A stretch of DNA of 55,881 nt from Acidobacteriaceae bacterium (GCA_019245255.1 JAFARV010000614.1:1-55881); one strand, 5' to 3'; counted from the first letter of the stretch, positions 28,036 through 38,431 are shown. Notes: generated by a model from the letters alone, not told the origin. A program made the numbers and translations.

Positions 28036-29937
28036 ATGGGATCGCTTTGGGGAGCGCGTTTTGAGGTGGATACACCAGCACCTGTCCGCCTCAGTCGAAG
28101 CGAATATTACATAGCGGGCTGGTTTACTCCAGCTCAAGACAGCGGCATACACCAGCGTCTCGTTCTGGAAGTGGATGGCGTGAGGCTCCCCGTGAGCCTC
28201 GGCTTGCGCCGGAATGATGTAGCAGAGCATCTCGGTAGTCCGAGCGCCGCAGACTCCGGGTTCATCGCCAGATTTCAAGCACCACGGATAAGCCCTCGAA
28301 TTCGTTTGTTCTTCGAAGACGTGGAGAAAAGACACGCTGTAGCTGAGTTCGTTGTCCCCGTATCGTCGCCACCGCGGCCCAGAACCCACGGCGGCATATC
28401 GGACTATCATCACTGGATTATCAATGTGGAGCCGAATCTGTTTCACCCCAGGGATCACATTCATGCTCATTTGGCCAGGCTTCCGTACCGTCCGTTGATT
28501 TCGATCATTGTTGTCCCCGCAGAGACACTAAACACGTATTTGTTCAATCGCTGTCTCATATCCGTGTTGGAACAGCACTACTCGCATCTGGAGGTTCACG
28601 CCTGCATTCCTTCGTGTGGACACATTCAGCCACAGGACCATCTGGACCAAAGGATACTAACGGATTTGCGGTTTACTATAACGGAGCGCACGTTGTTTGA
28701 TCAGATAGGATCGTGTGTAGCCGACGTACTTAGAGTAGTGCAGGGTGACTATCTTATATGGATGCGCGATGACGATGAATTACATCCGCACGCACTGGTT
28801 GAACTTGTCGATCACCTAAACAGGCGTCCACAAGCGGCGTTTCTCTACTCCGATGAGGATCATATTGACGTTTATGGCAACAGAAGCAAACCGGTTGCGA
28901 AACCCGAGTTTGATAGGGAGATGCTAGTTTCATGCAACTACATCGGATACTTAGCATGCATTCGTCGGGACACATTGGCCGGATGCGGCGACCTGCGTAC
29001 CCTCAGCGAACGGGCAGAGTATTGGGACCTGCTATTGCGTTCCACCGACCAGCACGACGAGAACTCCATCAGCCACGTTCCGAAGGTTCTGTACCACCGG
29101 CGGGTGTACGATACATCGACATCGATCGAATCCCGGAACGCCTCAGATCCTCAAGCAACCAATATAAGACTGATTACAAATTACCTTAAAAACACCAATC
29201 GACCCGGCACCGCCGGGCCGGGGATTGGTCGAAGCACCGTCCGCATACGCTTTCCGTATCCTTCGGACGTGAGGGCCGGCGTGTTTGTTCGAACACAGGA
29301 CGGCCCTTTTCAGATCTCGCTGCTGAGCCAGCAGCCCGAAAGGGAATCAATTCAGTTCTATGAAATCACAGGATGTGCAGTGCGCCCCGTAACAAGCCAG
29401 TGCCTCTCCGGCTTGGAACTGCCGCTTTCGGCGCCCGATAGTCCGCCGGAGGACGTCCTGATTTTTATTAATGAGTCGCTTGAAAGTGTTAATCACTTCT
29501 TTCTCAATGAATTACTCGGTCAAGCGATGCGCCCCGAGTGTGGTCTGGTCACCGGACTGTCGCTCGATTTAACGCGTGCTATTTTACATGCCGGATTTGT
29601 TGCTAGACATGACGGCACAGTTTACGACCCTTTTGCCGGACAGCCTTTTGCCAACCATCTGAACGTCGTGCGCACCGTTGATTCTATTTCTGATTACTTC
29701 TTTGCGGTACGGCGCGAAATATTTCTGGCGGCTGGCGGGCTTGCGTCGATATCAGAATCACACATGAGTCGTCTGGTACGTAGGATCGCAATGGAGACAA
29801 AAACCCGTACCCTCCGCGTTATAGTCACTCCTTATGCGATCGCTACCTTCGAGTGTTCGCCCTCCGATTCAGACGTCGCGAGAGTGAACCCCGATCGGCT
29901 ACAACCAGCAAGCAGCGCACATCAGATCTCCAGTTGA
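28036..29937 (+). CDS. Glycosyltransferase family 2 with N-terminal accessory domain
   Basis: ISIIVVPAETLNTYLFNRCLISVLEQHY..YLIWMRDDDELHPHALVELV..FLYSDEDHID; start moved to ATG 28036 after the preceding stop. Confidence 0.82.
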   Translation: MGSLWGARFEVDTPAPVRLSRSEYYIAGWFTPAQDSGIHQRLVLEVDGVRLPVSLGLRRNDVAEHLGSPSAADSGFIARFQAPRISPRIRLFFEDVEKRHAVAEFVVPVSSPPRPRTHGGISDYHHWIINVEPNLFHPRDHIHAHLARLPYRPLISIIVVPAETLNTYLFNRCLISVLEQHYSHLEVHACIPSCGHIQPQDHLDQRILTDLRFTITERTLFDQIGSCVADVLRVVQGDYLIWMRDDDELHPHALVELVDHLNRRPQAAFLYSDEDHIDVYGNRSKPVAKPEFDREMLVSCNYIGYLACIRRDTLAGCGDLRTLSERAEYWDLLLRSTDQHDENSISHVPKVLYHRRVYDTSTSIESRNASDPQATNIRLITNYLKNTNRPGTAGPGIGRSTVRIRFPYPSDVRAGVFVRTQDGPFQISLLSQQPERESIQFYEITGCAVRPVTSQCLSGLELPLSAPDSPPEDVLIFINESLESVNHFFLNELLGQAMRPECGLVTGLSLDLTRAILHAGFVARHDGTVYDPFAGQPFANHLNVVRTVDSISDYFFAVRREIFLAAGGLASISESHMSRLVRRIAMETKTRTLRVIVTPYAIATFECSPSDSDVARVNPDRLQPASSAHQISS

Positions 29938-29938
29938 G

Positions 29939-31765
29939 ATGCTAAAGACGCCACGCCACCGCGAATTCGTTGACCACGAGCACGCATTAGAGCAGCACGC
30001 GCCTTCTGAAACTCTATTGATTGATCGTATAACCGCGGGTCTCAGCCGGGTAATTCTTGTCGTAGGATGTTGTACCTTTCTTGCTACGGTCTGGATAGTC
30101 GTCCGCACCTACAGCCCGGTTCTATTTTGGGATCACTGGGACATTATTCGTGAGTTATTCCAGAATCATACCCGCATCACTGTTGGCGAATTGTGGGCGC
30201 AACACAATGAACACCGGATCCTTTTGGGACGGCTGCTATTCTATGCGGATTTGTTTTGGTTTGGCGGAACCAACAAGAGTCTCCTCGTGGAGATCATTGC
30301 TGCCCAGCTGTTCCTCCTTGCCGTATTTGTGTGGGCTATTGTCCGCTTTGGGGCCGTCAGTAAACCCACTCTGTGGACCGCAATTGGGCTGCTTACATAT
30401 TGCTGTTTTTCGCCATTACAAATTAATAATTTTGTGTGGCCATTTCAAATCACATTTGTGATGTCCGGAATAGGCCCAATCACGTGCTTTGCAGCAGCGG
30501 TCGAATACTCCCGCACCCCAGCGAGTAACAACAGGCGCCGGACGAGATTAATCCTACTCTGCATCGCATCGGCCCTCTTTGCGGAAGGGACCTTGGCCAG
30601 CGGGTTACTCGTGTGGCCACTGCTTTGCGCCCTTGCACTTATTTTGCGGTTTTTGCGGCGCCATCAGGCGCTAGTCGCTGGAACGGCCATGGTCGGAATA
30701 GCTGCATATTTAATCAAATATCAGGCACCCCTGGGGGTGTCAGATCCTCTGGAAACAATTAAGGAACCTGGCCGTGTTCTGGGGTTCGTGCTTACCGAAT
30801 TGGCATGGAGTTGGGATCAAAGCGTCCCAAACGCCTCCGCCTGGCCCACGTTATCTGAGGAGCTGGCATTTATCGCGATTGCGGCGAGTATCGCGGCCGT
30901 AATGTATTACGTACTCAATCCAAGACGAGAGCCGCTTTACGTATTTCTAGTTGTGTCGATATTGTATGCCATTGCTGCCGTTACACTTACCGCACTCGGC
31001 CGCCTACGATTTGGTCTGTCTCAAGCCACAGAGAGCCGTTATCAGTCTCTCGCATTACTGTTTTGGGCATTGATGGTGGTTCTATGTATCGTTTGGTTCG
31101 ACAAACAGGGAAAAGCGTTGTTGGCTGTCCAAGTTGGCTGTCTGTTGTTGTTCATGGGAGGCGCCTCTCGGTTCGTGCACATGCTCCATTGGGCAGAAGG
31201 ACAACAGGATGGCCTCGGCCGAGCGTGGCGAGCGTTAATTACTAGCTCAGGCGACCCAGCAGCGCGTGTGTTGTACTACGATTTCCCGATGTTGCGCGTC
31301 CTTGCCGCGCATCTGCACGAACATCATTGGGGCCCACAAGAGGGCAAATGGGCGTATAGCGTTCCCACTCTGATCGTAGAGCCCAGCCGCCCCTCAGCTT
31401 CGGTTTCCGGGTTCAGTATTGCTGCGGCGCAGGAATGCAGTGGTTTTATTGACGGAGCAGAACTGACACCAGATCTCCATCACGTAACGGTCCAAGGTTG
31501 GGCATGGGAAAACACAACCGCATCTCTCCCTTCTGTCGTTATACTAGCCTCCGAAAACGGCCAACCGGCCGGATCTGCACAACTCGGCCTCGCTCGGCCA
31601 GATGTGATTGGGGCTGTTCATCGGATTACATCGTCCAATACGGGATGGAGAGTCACAATTGTCATGCCCTCAAAGCGCGGTGTTTATCACGCATTCGCCA
31701 TCGGGCAAGAGCATAAGTCGGCTTGTGAGTTATCTAATGAACTGAACATTGGCTCACTCCCTTGA
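29939..31765 (+). CDS. Polytopic membrane protein with C-terminal soluble accessory domain
   Basis: Multiple hydrophobic segments, LFWDHWDIIRELFQNHTRITVGELWAQHNEHRILLGR; C-terminal VQGWAW...ARPDV domain. Confidence 0.75.
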   Translation: MLKTPRHREFVDHEHALEQHAPSETLLIDRITAGLSRVILVVGCCTFLATVWIVVRTYSPVLFWDHWDIIRELFQNHTRITVGELWAQHNEHRILLGRLLFYADLFWFGGTNKSLLVEIIAAQLFLLAVFVWAIVRFGAVSKPTLWTAIGLLTYCCFSPLQINNFVWPFQITFVMSGIGPITCFAAAVEYSRTPASNNRRRTRLILLCIASALFAEGTLASGLLVWPLLCALALILRFLRRHQALVAGTAMVGIAAYLIKYQAPLGVSDPLETIKEPGRVLGFVLTELAWSWDQSVPNASAWPTLSEELAFIAIAASIAAVMYYVLNPRREPLYVFLVVSILYAIAAVTLTALGRLRFGLSQATESRYQSLALLFWALMVVLCIVWFDKQGKALLAVQVGCLLLFMGGASRFVHMLHWAEGQQDGLGRAWRALITSSGDPAARVLYYDFPMLRVLAAHLHEHHWGPQEGKWAYSVPTLIVEPSRPSASVSGFSIAAAQECSGFIDGAELTPDLHHVTVQGWAWENTTASLPSVVILASENGQPAGSAQLGLARPDVIGAVHRITSSNTGWRVTIVMPSKRGVYHAFAIGQEHKSACELSNELNIGSLP

Positions 31766-31835
31766 TCGCAACGCATTTCAATGGCCTGTACAGGATTGCG
31801 CATGAGGACTACCGAAAAGCCGCCGCTGTTTACCA

Positions 31836-33260
31836 ATGACGACGACACTTAATCTTCTTGAACGGACAGGTCAGCTGATACATCATGGCGACGGGCGTTG
31901 CCGTCTGACTCCGAACCTCTGCGTCTGCGCAAGCGCAACAGGCTATTTCGATAAGCTAGACACCTCATCCAACCCGTGGGTGGCTACCGGCTGGGCCATC
32001 GACTTTGAGACACGCCAGTCTTGCGCTGATGTACTCGCCATACAGAATGGATGGGTACTTGATCATTCATCCTTCATTGCGTGCTCGCGGCCAGATGTCA
32101 ACGCCGCTTTTCGACTACCCTTAACCTTAAGATCCGGAATAACAGTGTCCCTCGCCGCTGATCCAAACTGCGGGCGCGTGTCTCTCTTGGGAGTCTTCGA
32201 CTCAGGGTCGGTCGCACTCCTCGCAGGACCGGGCGAGTGCGCACCTGCAAATCCGTGGACCCACAAAAGTGTCACCATCCCACTTGATGTGTGGCAACAG
32301 AAATTTCGTAAGACCCTGCATGCATTTCCTGACAGTTCACCATTTTGTAGTCTTTATTCACTCGATCCTGCTTACGACCCAAGAAGCTATTCAGGAGTTA
32401 CAACGCAGTTCCTAGAACAGTCCGATGTCTATCATGCCAAGTTCACAGACCATCGGCGCTGGACATATCTGCTCTCGCAAGCGCTATTTAGGTTGCAACT
32501 CGATGAATCCCGTGATATTTCTGTTCTCGATGTTGGCTCTGGTTCAGGCAACTCAGTTTATCCTATGCTTACGCTGTTGCCGACGGCAAGTATCGTAGCG
32601 ACTGACATCAGTCCACAACTGCTCGCTCTTTTACATAAACAGTTAAGTGTCACCGACCGTCAGCGGGTTTTAGCGGTGGCGATGGACGCCTCCCAACCGT
32701 TCCTTGCGCGGGAGTCCTTTGATCTTGTCGTTGGCGCGGCCATTCTCCATCACATAATGGATCCAAGTACGACGCTAGCGGCCTGTTGCGACGCTTTGAA
32801 GCCAACTGGTCACGCGATCTTTTTTGAGCCATTTGAAACGGGCTATGTTTTGCTTCGCTTCCTATATGAACAGCTTGTGAACAATTCAGATCGGTTCCGG
32901 CTTCCAGACACCGTCCGCCAAGTGCTTCAGGCGATCATTGTCGACATAACCGTCCGAACTGGCAGCGATAAAACCGCGGACCTCTATAAATCTTTAGATG
33001 ACAAATGGCAATTTACTAGAGCCTATTTTGAGCGCCAGCGCTCTCAATGCGGGTTTTCATCCCTGATGATATATCCATTGGATTCCCCTGTTGGCCAGTT
33101 CAGCGCGCAACTCAGGACTCACTTGCGCCTGTGCTTGAACGCTGGCCCCGAAAGTGTATCCGACTTGGTTTGGGAATTCGTCCGGGAATTCGAAGGACAT
33201 TTTTCGCCGGCTTCCGCTCCAGAACGGGCATTGGAGGCGTGTGTCATTTTTAGTAGATAG
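31836..33260 (+). CDS. SAM-dependent methyltransferase with N-terminal accessory domain
   Basis: ISVLDVGSGSGNSVYPMLTLLPTASIVATDISPQLLALL..FDLVVGAAILHHIMDPSTTLAACCDALKPTGHAIFFEPFE. Confidence 0.85.
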   Translation: MTTTLNLLERTGQLIHHGDGRCRLTPNLCVCASATGYFDKLDTSSNPWVATGWAIDFETRQSCADVLAIQNGWVLDHSSFIACSRPDVNAAFRLPLTLRSGITVSLAADPNCGRVSLLGVFDSGSVALLAGPGECAPANPWTHKSVTIPLDVWQQKFRKTLHAFPDSSPFCSLYSLDPAYDPRSYSGVTTQFLEQSDVYHAKFTDHRRWTYLLSQALFRLQLDESRDISVLDVGSGSGNSVYPMLTLLPTASIVATDISPQLLALLHKQLSVTDRQRVLAVAMDASQPFLARESFDLVVGAAILHHIMDPSTTLAACCDALKPTGHAIFFEPFETGYVLLRFLYEQLVNNSDRFRLPDTVRQVLQAIIVDITVRTGSDKTADLYKSLDDKWQFTRAYFERQRSQCGFSSLMIYPLDSPVGQFSAQLRTHLRLCLNAGPESVSDLVWEFVREFEGHFSPASAPERALEACVIFSR

Positions 33261-33274
33261 CGCGCACCCGGAAC

Positions 33275-33964
33275 ATGCAATCCACCAAGTCCTCATCTGA
33301 ATCATCTGTTCTTGCTTCCGATCTCCAGAAGATCTACGCCGCACGGTTTGCCGGAAATGAGGAATATCGAATGCGGATTTGGCGGGTCTTGGTCGAGGAC
33401 TTCTTTTCACAATGGGTCCAGCCGTCGCATAGCGTTCTGGATCTTGGAGCGGGGTATTGTGAGTTTATCAACAATGTTACGGCGGCGCGGCGCTTTGCGA
33501 TGGATCTGAATCCGTCCGCTCGCAGTCTCGTTTCTCCGGGAACCGAGTTTATTGAGCAGGATTGCAGCTTGCGATGGCAGATACCTGACAAGTCTCTAGA
33601 CATAGTCTTCACGAGTAATTTCTTCGAACACTTACCTACAAAACAGGCGCTACAGTCGACTCTGTCCGAAGCGTATAGATGCCTAAAGTCCGACGGCCTG
33701 TTAATTGCGGTCGGACCCAACATCAAATTCTTGACCGGCGAGTATTGGGACTTCTTTGATCATCATCTGCCGCTGACAGAACGATCTCTGTCAGAGGTGT
33801 TGCTCATGGCCGGCTACCACATCAACCTTGCTGTGCCCAAGTTTCTTCCGTACACCATGTCGCATGGACGTCAGCCGCCAATCTGGTCGGTACGGGTCTA
33901 TCTAAAGTTACGGCCGCTGTGGAGACTCCTCGGTCGTCAATTTCTAATTGTGGCACAAAAGTAG
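33275..33964 (+). CDS. Class I SAM-dependent methyltransferase
   Basis: HSVLDLGAGYCEFINNVTAARRFAMDLNP..LDIVFTSNFFEHLPTKQALQSTLSEAYRCLKSDGLLI. Confidence 0.88.
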   Translation: MQSTKSSSESSVLASDLQKIYAARFAGNEEYRMRIWRVLVEDFFSQWVQPSHSVLDLGAGYCEFINNVTAARRFAMDLNPSARSLVSPGTEFIEQDCSLRWQIPDKSLDIVFTSNFFEHLPTKQALQSTLSEAYRCLKSDGLLIAVGPNIKFLTGEYWDFFDHHLPLTERSLSEVLLMAGYHINLAVPKFLPYTMSHGRQPPIWSVRVYLKLRPLWRLLGRQFLIVAQK

Positions 33965-33991
33965 GTGTCATACCTCACGCGCATCTGACAT

Positions 33992-36900
33992 CTACCAGTA
34001 TCGGTAAATGGATCCCGATGCAGTTATTCCCCATATTGTTGTGCCTGAACCGATCGTTATTTGGCTTAGCAATCCTGGTATCTGCACCCACTGTTGTGAC
34101 TGCGCATCGAAATTATAAATGTTGCCGTTGGCGTCGATTGCCGAGGCGGCCCCATCGAAGGCCGCCGCTACACTGGCAAATTGCTGCGAGCCGGCTTGCC
34201 AAGAGTAAGCAGTAACGTTCCAATGAAACACATTGCCAGCAGCATCGAGAGCCCATACGTTGTTATTTGAGCCCGCAATTACTTGAGTAAAATGTCCCGG
34301 TAGTAAGTTCCATGTCTGGGCCTGAGAATTCAACCGGTAAACCGATCCACCGGAGTTTATACCCCAGACAGAACCGTCAGCGCCGACAGAAAGCTGCGTT
34401 AGCAACCCTGGAATGTTGTCCCACTTTTGGGTCACAGCGTTGAACCGATAGATATACCCGCCCCGATTTATACCCCATACCGATCCATCTCCTCCGACAG
34501 AGAGCTGTGTTAGCAACCCTGGAATGTAGTCCCAGTTCTGAGTAGCACTATTAAACCTATAAATATACCCGCCTGCATTGATTCCCCACACATTTCCGTC
34601 GGTTCCGACGGCAAGCTGCGAAAGCAGCCCAGGCATCTGCCGCCAATTCCCTGTGAGCGGATTGAAGTAGTAAATCTGATTTCCGCTTGCCAGACCCCAG
34701 ACATTGCCGTCGGATGCCGCAACCACCTGATGTAGAAGGCCAGGAATTTGATGGAAAGTATGAGCTGTCTGCTCCCAGACATCGAAGATGTAGATCTGGC
34801 CAGCCGCATCAAGACCCCACATCGATCCGTCCTCGATTGCAGAAATGTGTTTCAGTGCACCTGTAACTTGCACCCATCCTTGTGTTTGCTCATCAAACTT
34901 AAAAATCCCGCCCGAAGCATCCAAAGCCCAAACGCTGTCTGCAGATCCAACGCTAACAGTCGCCATATTTCCCTGAATTGATTCCCAATTCTGAATTGAG
35001 CGACTAAAATGATATACGTGCCCAGCGGGATTAATACCCCACACGTCTCCGTCCGCGCCAACAGCAAGAGTCGACAACCAGCCTGGAACCTGCTCAAAAC
35101 GTTGGAGGCCGACATTAAATCGATAAATCTGGCCGGCTAAATTAATGCCCCAGACGGCGCCGTCAAACCCGACAGCGATCTGACTGAGAAGACCCTGAAT
35201 CCACGACCAAGATTGAGCGCTCCGGTCAAAGTGGTAAATGGAGCCGTTATTCAGTCCCCAGGTGTCTCCATCCGCGCCGAGTGCAATATCAGTGAGAACA
35301 CCGGGTATATTGTCCCATTTTTGACTGGACGAATTGAATCGGTAAATGCTACCTGAGAACCCCAAGCCCCAAACAGAACCATCATTACCAGCTACAACCT
35401 TCGAAAGCCACCCCGGAATGTTCCGCCACGTTTGTGATTGCAAATCAAATGTGTAAATACTATTTCCACTAGTGATTCCCCAGATATTGGCAGACCCTGC
35501 TGAAACTGCGGCAAGATTACCAGGAACATACTGTCCCGCGCCTAACCCTGACAGACTTACTATTACGGCGCCCGTCATAGAACTGGTTGCTATGGTTAAT
35601 GATGCCGTGCGTAATCCAGACGTTAAGGGGCGGAATGAAATTGTGATCTGACATGCCAGTCCGGGTAAAAGGGCGGAAGTGCAGCCAGACGCCACGCTAA
35701 AATCGGACGCATTTGCTCCATTCAGAGTAATACTGATGATTTCCAGCGTGGTAGTTCCGCTATTGGAGAGTGTAAGGGTATCCAAGCTTGTAGCGGTGGG
35801 CATGGTTGGTGGGAATGTTACTGCGGCGGTATCAATGGAGGCGGATCCTGAGGGTATTGCGACTCCGCTTAATCCCACCATCTGCGGCGAACTCGCCAAC
35901 GCATCTGTAATTGCAATCGCTGCCGACTGGCTTCCCAGCGCAGTGGGGGCAAAGGATACCGACACGGTACAACTGCTCCGCGCCGCAACCGTCCCGCATG
36001 TATTGCCGGTGATCTGAAACGCAGTTGCGTTTGCGCCCGTCAGCCAGATGCTTGAAATGTTCAAGGTAGCTGATCCGGTATTCGTTATCGTCAATGTCTG
36101 CGCGGCGCTCGTACTTCCAACCGCTTGCGATGCAAAGGTCAATGCCGACGGGCTGATCTGTATCTGCGGAACCGGCCCCGACACACCTGACCCGCTGAGA
36201 CTGATCGCCTGGCTCCCTGCGTTGGTACTGAATGCAAGGGTGCCGGTTGTTGCTCCCGCCGCGCCGGGCACTGACTCGATCGGGAGCACGCAACTACCGC
36301 CGGCAGCGACCACCGAAGTAGCAGTGCAAGCAAGCGAATTCGACGGGTCTTCGCGGAACCCGGCCGGAACATTCAATGCAGAAAAGTTGAGCGGCTTGTT
36401 CCCGATGTTGAAGACCGTTTGCGATTGAGGCGCACTGAAGAGACCGGCAGTCACCGGGTTGAACGTCATTGCCTGGGCGCCAAATGTCACCTCACGAATC
36501 AGGTTGTTCCCGGTATCCGTAATGAAGATGTGTCCTGCGCCGTCGAGCCCAAGATTATTTGGTGCGTTTAGCTCCGCGAGCAACGGCGATCCGCCATCGC
36601 CGGCAAGGCCAGCCGTGCCGTTTCCGGCTATCGTTATGATCGCGCCGGTTGCGGCCGAAACCTCACGAACCGCATTGCTGTGCAGACCCGAATCGGCAAT
36701 GTACACGTTGCCTGCCGCATCGACCTTTACGCCAACAGGGCTCTCAAGCGAAGCCTGGGTCGCCAGTCCGCCGTCACCGGAATATCCGGCATTACCGTTT
36801 CCGGCGAAGGGAACCGTTACACCCGGCGCTGACAGCACAACTGAGCGGATAGCATGGTGGCCGGTATCGGCGATATACAGAACATTGCCGCCGGGATCGA

Positions 36901-37804
36901 GTGCGATGCCGCGTGGACTCGCTAAGCTGCCGTCGGCACCCGCAACGGTCGAGATGTTGCCGCTCGTATCTACTTTGCGAATCAGACCATTGCCTGTGTC
37001 AGCAATAAACACGTTCCCGAGGCCGTCTACCGCCACATCGCTCGGTGCGGAGAGGGACCCGCTTGTCGCCGGCCCACCGTCGCCGACGCTGCCGCTTGAT
37101 GGATGGCCGCCACCCGCAACAACCGCCCCCCTCGCGGTAAACGCGTTGATCTCGACAACAACGTTGTTCTGCGCATCCGCGACATAGATATTTCCAGCAC
37201 CATCGAGGGCCAGGCCGGTAGGCGCGGCCAAGGTGACGCCAGTCATGGAAACCGTGCTGATGAAACCGCCGCTGACGAGTCGTATGGCCTCATGCACCGT
37301 ATCCGACACGAACAGGTTCCCGGCCGGATCCACCGCGATGCCTTCCGGATCCCAGAGCCCGTTATTCGTCCCGGGAACGGTGGCGATGGTGCCCGGATAG
37401 ATCGCAATCTCAGGGCCCAGGCCGAGGCCGGACAGCAATGCGGTCGCGACAACCGTACCAGTAGTGTTCTTAACGATCAGTGCAGCTTTGCGAAAACCGG
37501 GTAATTGGGGCGAAAACGTTACGTGAACAGAACAGGAGGTTGGCTGCTGGCAAACGGAGGATCCGATTGCGAAATCGCCGGAGTAGTTGATTGAAAACGT
37601 TGGGTCTGCGGATAAGCCGGGAATCGAAATAGCGATATCCATTGCCCCGGACCCTCCGACCTGGACCGGCGAGCCGAAGTTTTGAGGTGGCAGGACCGTC
37701 AGAGCACCCGCTGACGACGCAACCAGCGTCAAACAGGCAAGTAATCGTAACCGCGAGCAGCCGCTTGCGACTTTGAATCTGTTCTTGAGTGCGCACACGA
37801 ACAC
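33992..37804 (-). CDS. Secreted 1270-aa NHL beta-propeller / Ig-like (ASPM-SPD-2-Hydin-type) / tectonin-repeat protein
   Basis: NHL-type GNLFVSDTVHEAIRLVS and NVYIADSGLHSNAVREV repeats; SALTFASQAVGSTSAAQTLTITNTGSATLNISSIWLTG; about 13 WGI..G.IYRFN..TQ.WD.IPGLL tectonin repeats. Confidence 0.88.
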   Translation of the reverse strand: MFVCALKNRFKVASGCSRLRLLACLTLVASSAGALTVLPPQNFGSPVQVGGSGAMDIAISIPGLSADPTFSINYSGDFAIGSSVCQQPTSCSVHVTFSPQLPGFRKAALIVKNTTGTVVATALLSGLGLGPEIAIYPGTIATVPGTNNGLWDPEGIAVDPAGNLFVSDTVHEAIRLVSGGFISTVSMTGVTLAAPTGLALDGAGNIYVADAQNNVVVEINAFTARGAVVAGGGHPSSGSVGDGGPATSGSLSAPSDVAVDGLGNVFIADTGNGLIRKVDTSGNISTVAGADGSLASPRGIALDPGGNVLYIADTGHHAIRSVVLSAPGVTVPFAGNGNAGYSGDGGLATQASLESPVGVKVDAAGNVYIADSGLHSNAVREVSAATGAIITIAGNGTAGLAGDGGSPLLAELNAPNNLGLDGAGHIFITDTGNNLIREVTFGAQAMTFNPVTAGLFSAPQSQTVFNIGNKPLNFSALNVPAGFREDPSNSLACTATSVVAAGGSCVLPIESVPGAAGATTGTLAFSTNAGSQAISLSGSGVSGPVPQIQISPSALTFASQAVGSTSAAQTLTITNTGSATLNISSIWLTGANATAFQITGNTCGTVAARSSCTVSVSFAPTALGSQSAAIAITDALASSPQMVGLSGVAIPSGSASIDTAAVTFPPTMPTATSLDTLTLSNSGTTTLEIISITLNGANASDFSVASGCTSALLPGLACQITISFRPLTSGLRTASLTIATSSMTGAVIVSLSGLGAGQYVPGNLAAVSAGSANIWGITSGNSIYTFDLQSQTWRNIPGWLSKVVAGNDGSVWGLGFSGSIYRFNSSSQKWDNIPGVLTDIALGADGDTWGLNNGSIYHFDRSAQSWSWIQGLLSQIAVGFDGAVWGINLAGQIYRFNVGLQRFEQVPGWLSTLAVGADGDVWGINPAGHVYHFSRSIQNWESIQGNMATVSVGSADSVWALDASGGIFKFDEQTQGWVQVTGALKHISAIEDGSMWGLDAAGQIYIFDVWEQTAHTFHQIPGLLHQVVAASDGNVWGLASGNQIYYFNPLTGNWRQMPGLLSQLAVGTDGNVWGINAGGYIYRFNSATQNWDYIPGLLTQLSVGGDGSVWGINRGGYIYRFNAVTQKWDNIPGLLTQLSVGADGSVWGINSGGSVYRLNSQAQTWNLLPGHFTQVIAGSNNNVWALDAAGNVFHWNVTAYSWQAGSQQFASVAAAFDGAASAIDANGNIYNFDAQSQQWVQIPGLLSQITIGSGTTIWGITASGSIYRYW
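34380..34720 (-). repeat. 111-bp coding tandem repeat (37-aa tectonin unit)
   Basis: Equivalent GACAG/GACGG positions at 34385, 34496 and 34607 give an exact 111-nt period. Confidence 0.85.
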
Positions 37805-37882
37805 AACTCATATCGGCCAAACGACTCCGTATTCCACATGTAAGGAGAACAGGCTAAGATCCGGGCGTGCACCCTACTACTA

Positions 37883-38431
37883 CTACGCACCTACAGCCCG
37901 GCGTATACTGATCAGCCCACGGCTTTCGAGGGTCCTCAATACACGCTCGGCACTCTCCTCGGGCGTCTGTAGAGCGGAATGAATGACGATTTCAGGAGCG
38001 ACAGGTGGCTCATAAGGATCCGAAATTCCTGTGAAGTTCGCGATTTCTCCCGCCAACGCCTTCTTGTATAAACCTTTGACATCACGCTCAATGAGCGTAC
38101 ACAGCGGACATTCCACATACACTTCGATGAAATTCTCGACACGGGATCGAACGTATTCGCGAGATTCGCGATAGGGAGAAATCGCCGCGACGATCGCAAT
38201 GACACCAATCCGGGACAACAGTTCACATACAAAGCCGATCCGGCGCACATTCTCGTCCCGGTCAGCCTTGGTGAAACCGAGATCCTTGCACAGATGGGTA
38301 CGGACCACATCTCCATCCAGCAATTCGACCGCGCTACCCGCCTCTCGAAGGGTCCGCTCGACAAGACGAGACACGGTGCTCTTACCAGCTCCGGACATGC
38401 CGGTGAACCACAACGTGAAACCTTGAGCCAT
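37883..38431 (-). CDS. cysC: Adenylylsulfate kinase
   Basis: GFTLWFTGMSGAGKSTVSRLVERTL..VELLDGDVVRTHLCKDLGFTKADRDENVRRIGFV. Confidence 0.95.
   Translation of the reverse strand: MAQGFTLWFTGMSGAGKSTVSRLVERTLREAGSAVELLDGDVVRTHLCKDLGFTKADRDENVRRIGFVCELLSRIGVIAIVAAISPYRESREYVRSRVENFIEVYVECPLCTLIERDVKGLYKKALAGEIANFTGISDPYEPPVAPEIVIHSALQTPEESAERVLRTLESRGLISIRRAVGA

Noticed and set aside
34300-35500. Regular repeats resembling an array
   Set aside because: Period is 111 bp, in frame and encodes tectonin units; not CRISPR. No CRISPR array was seen anywhere in the window
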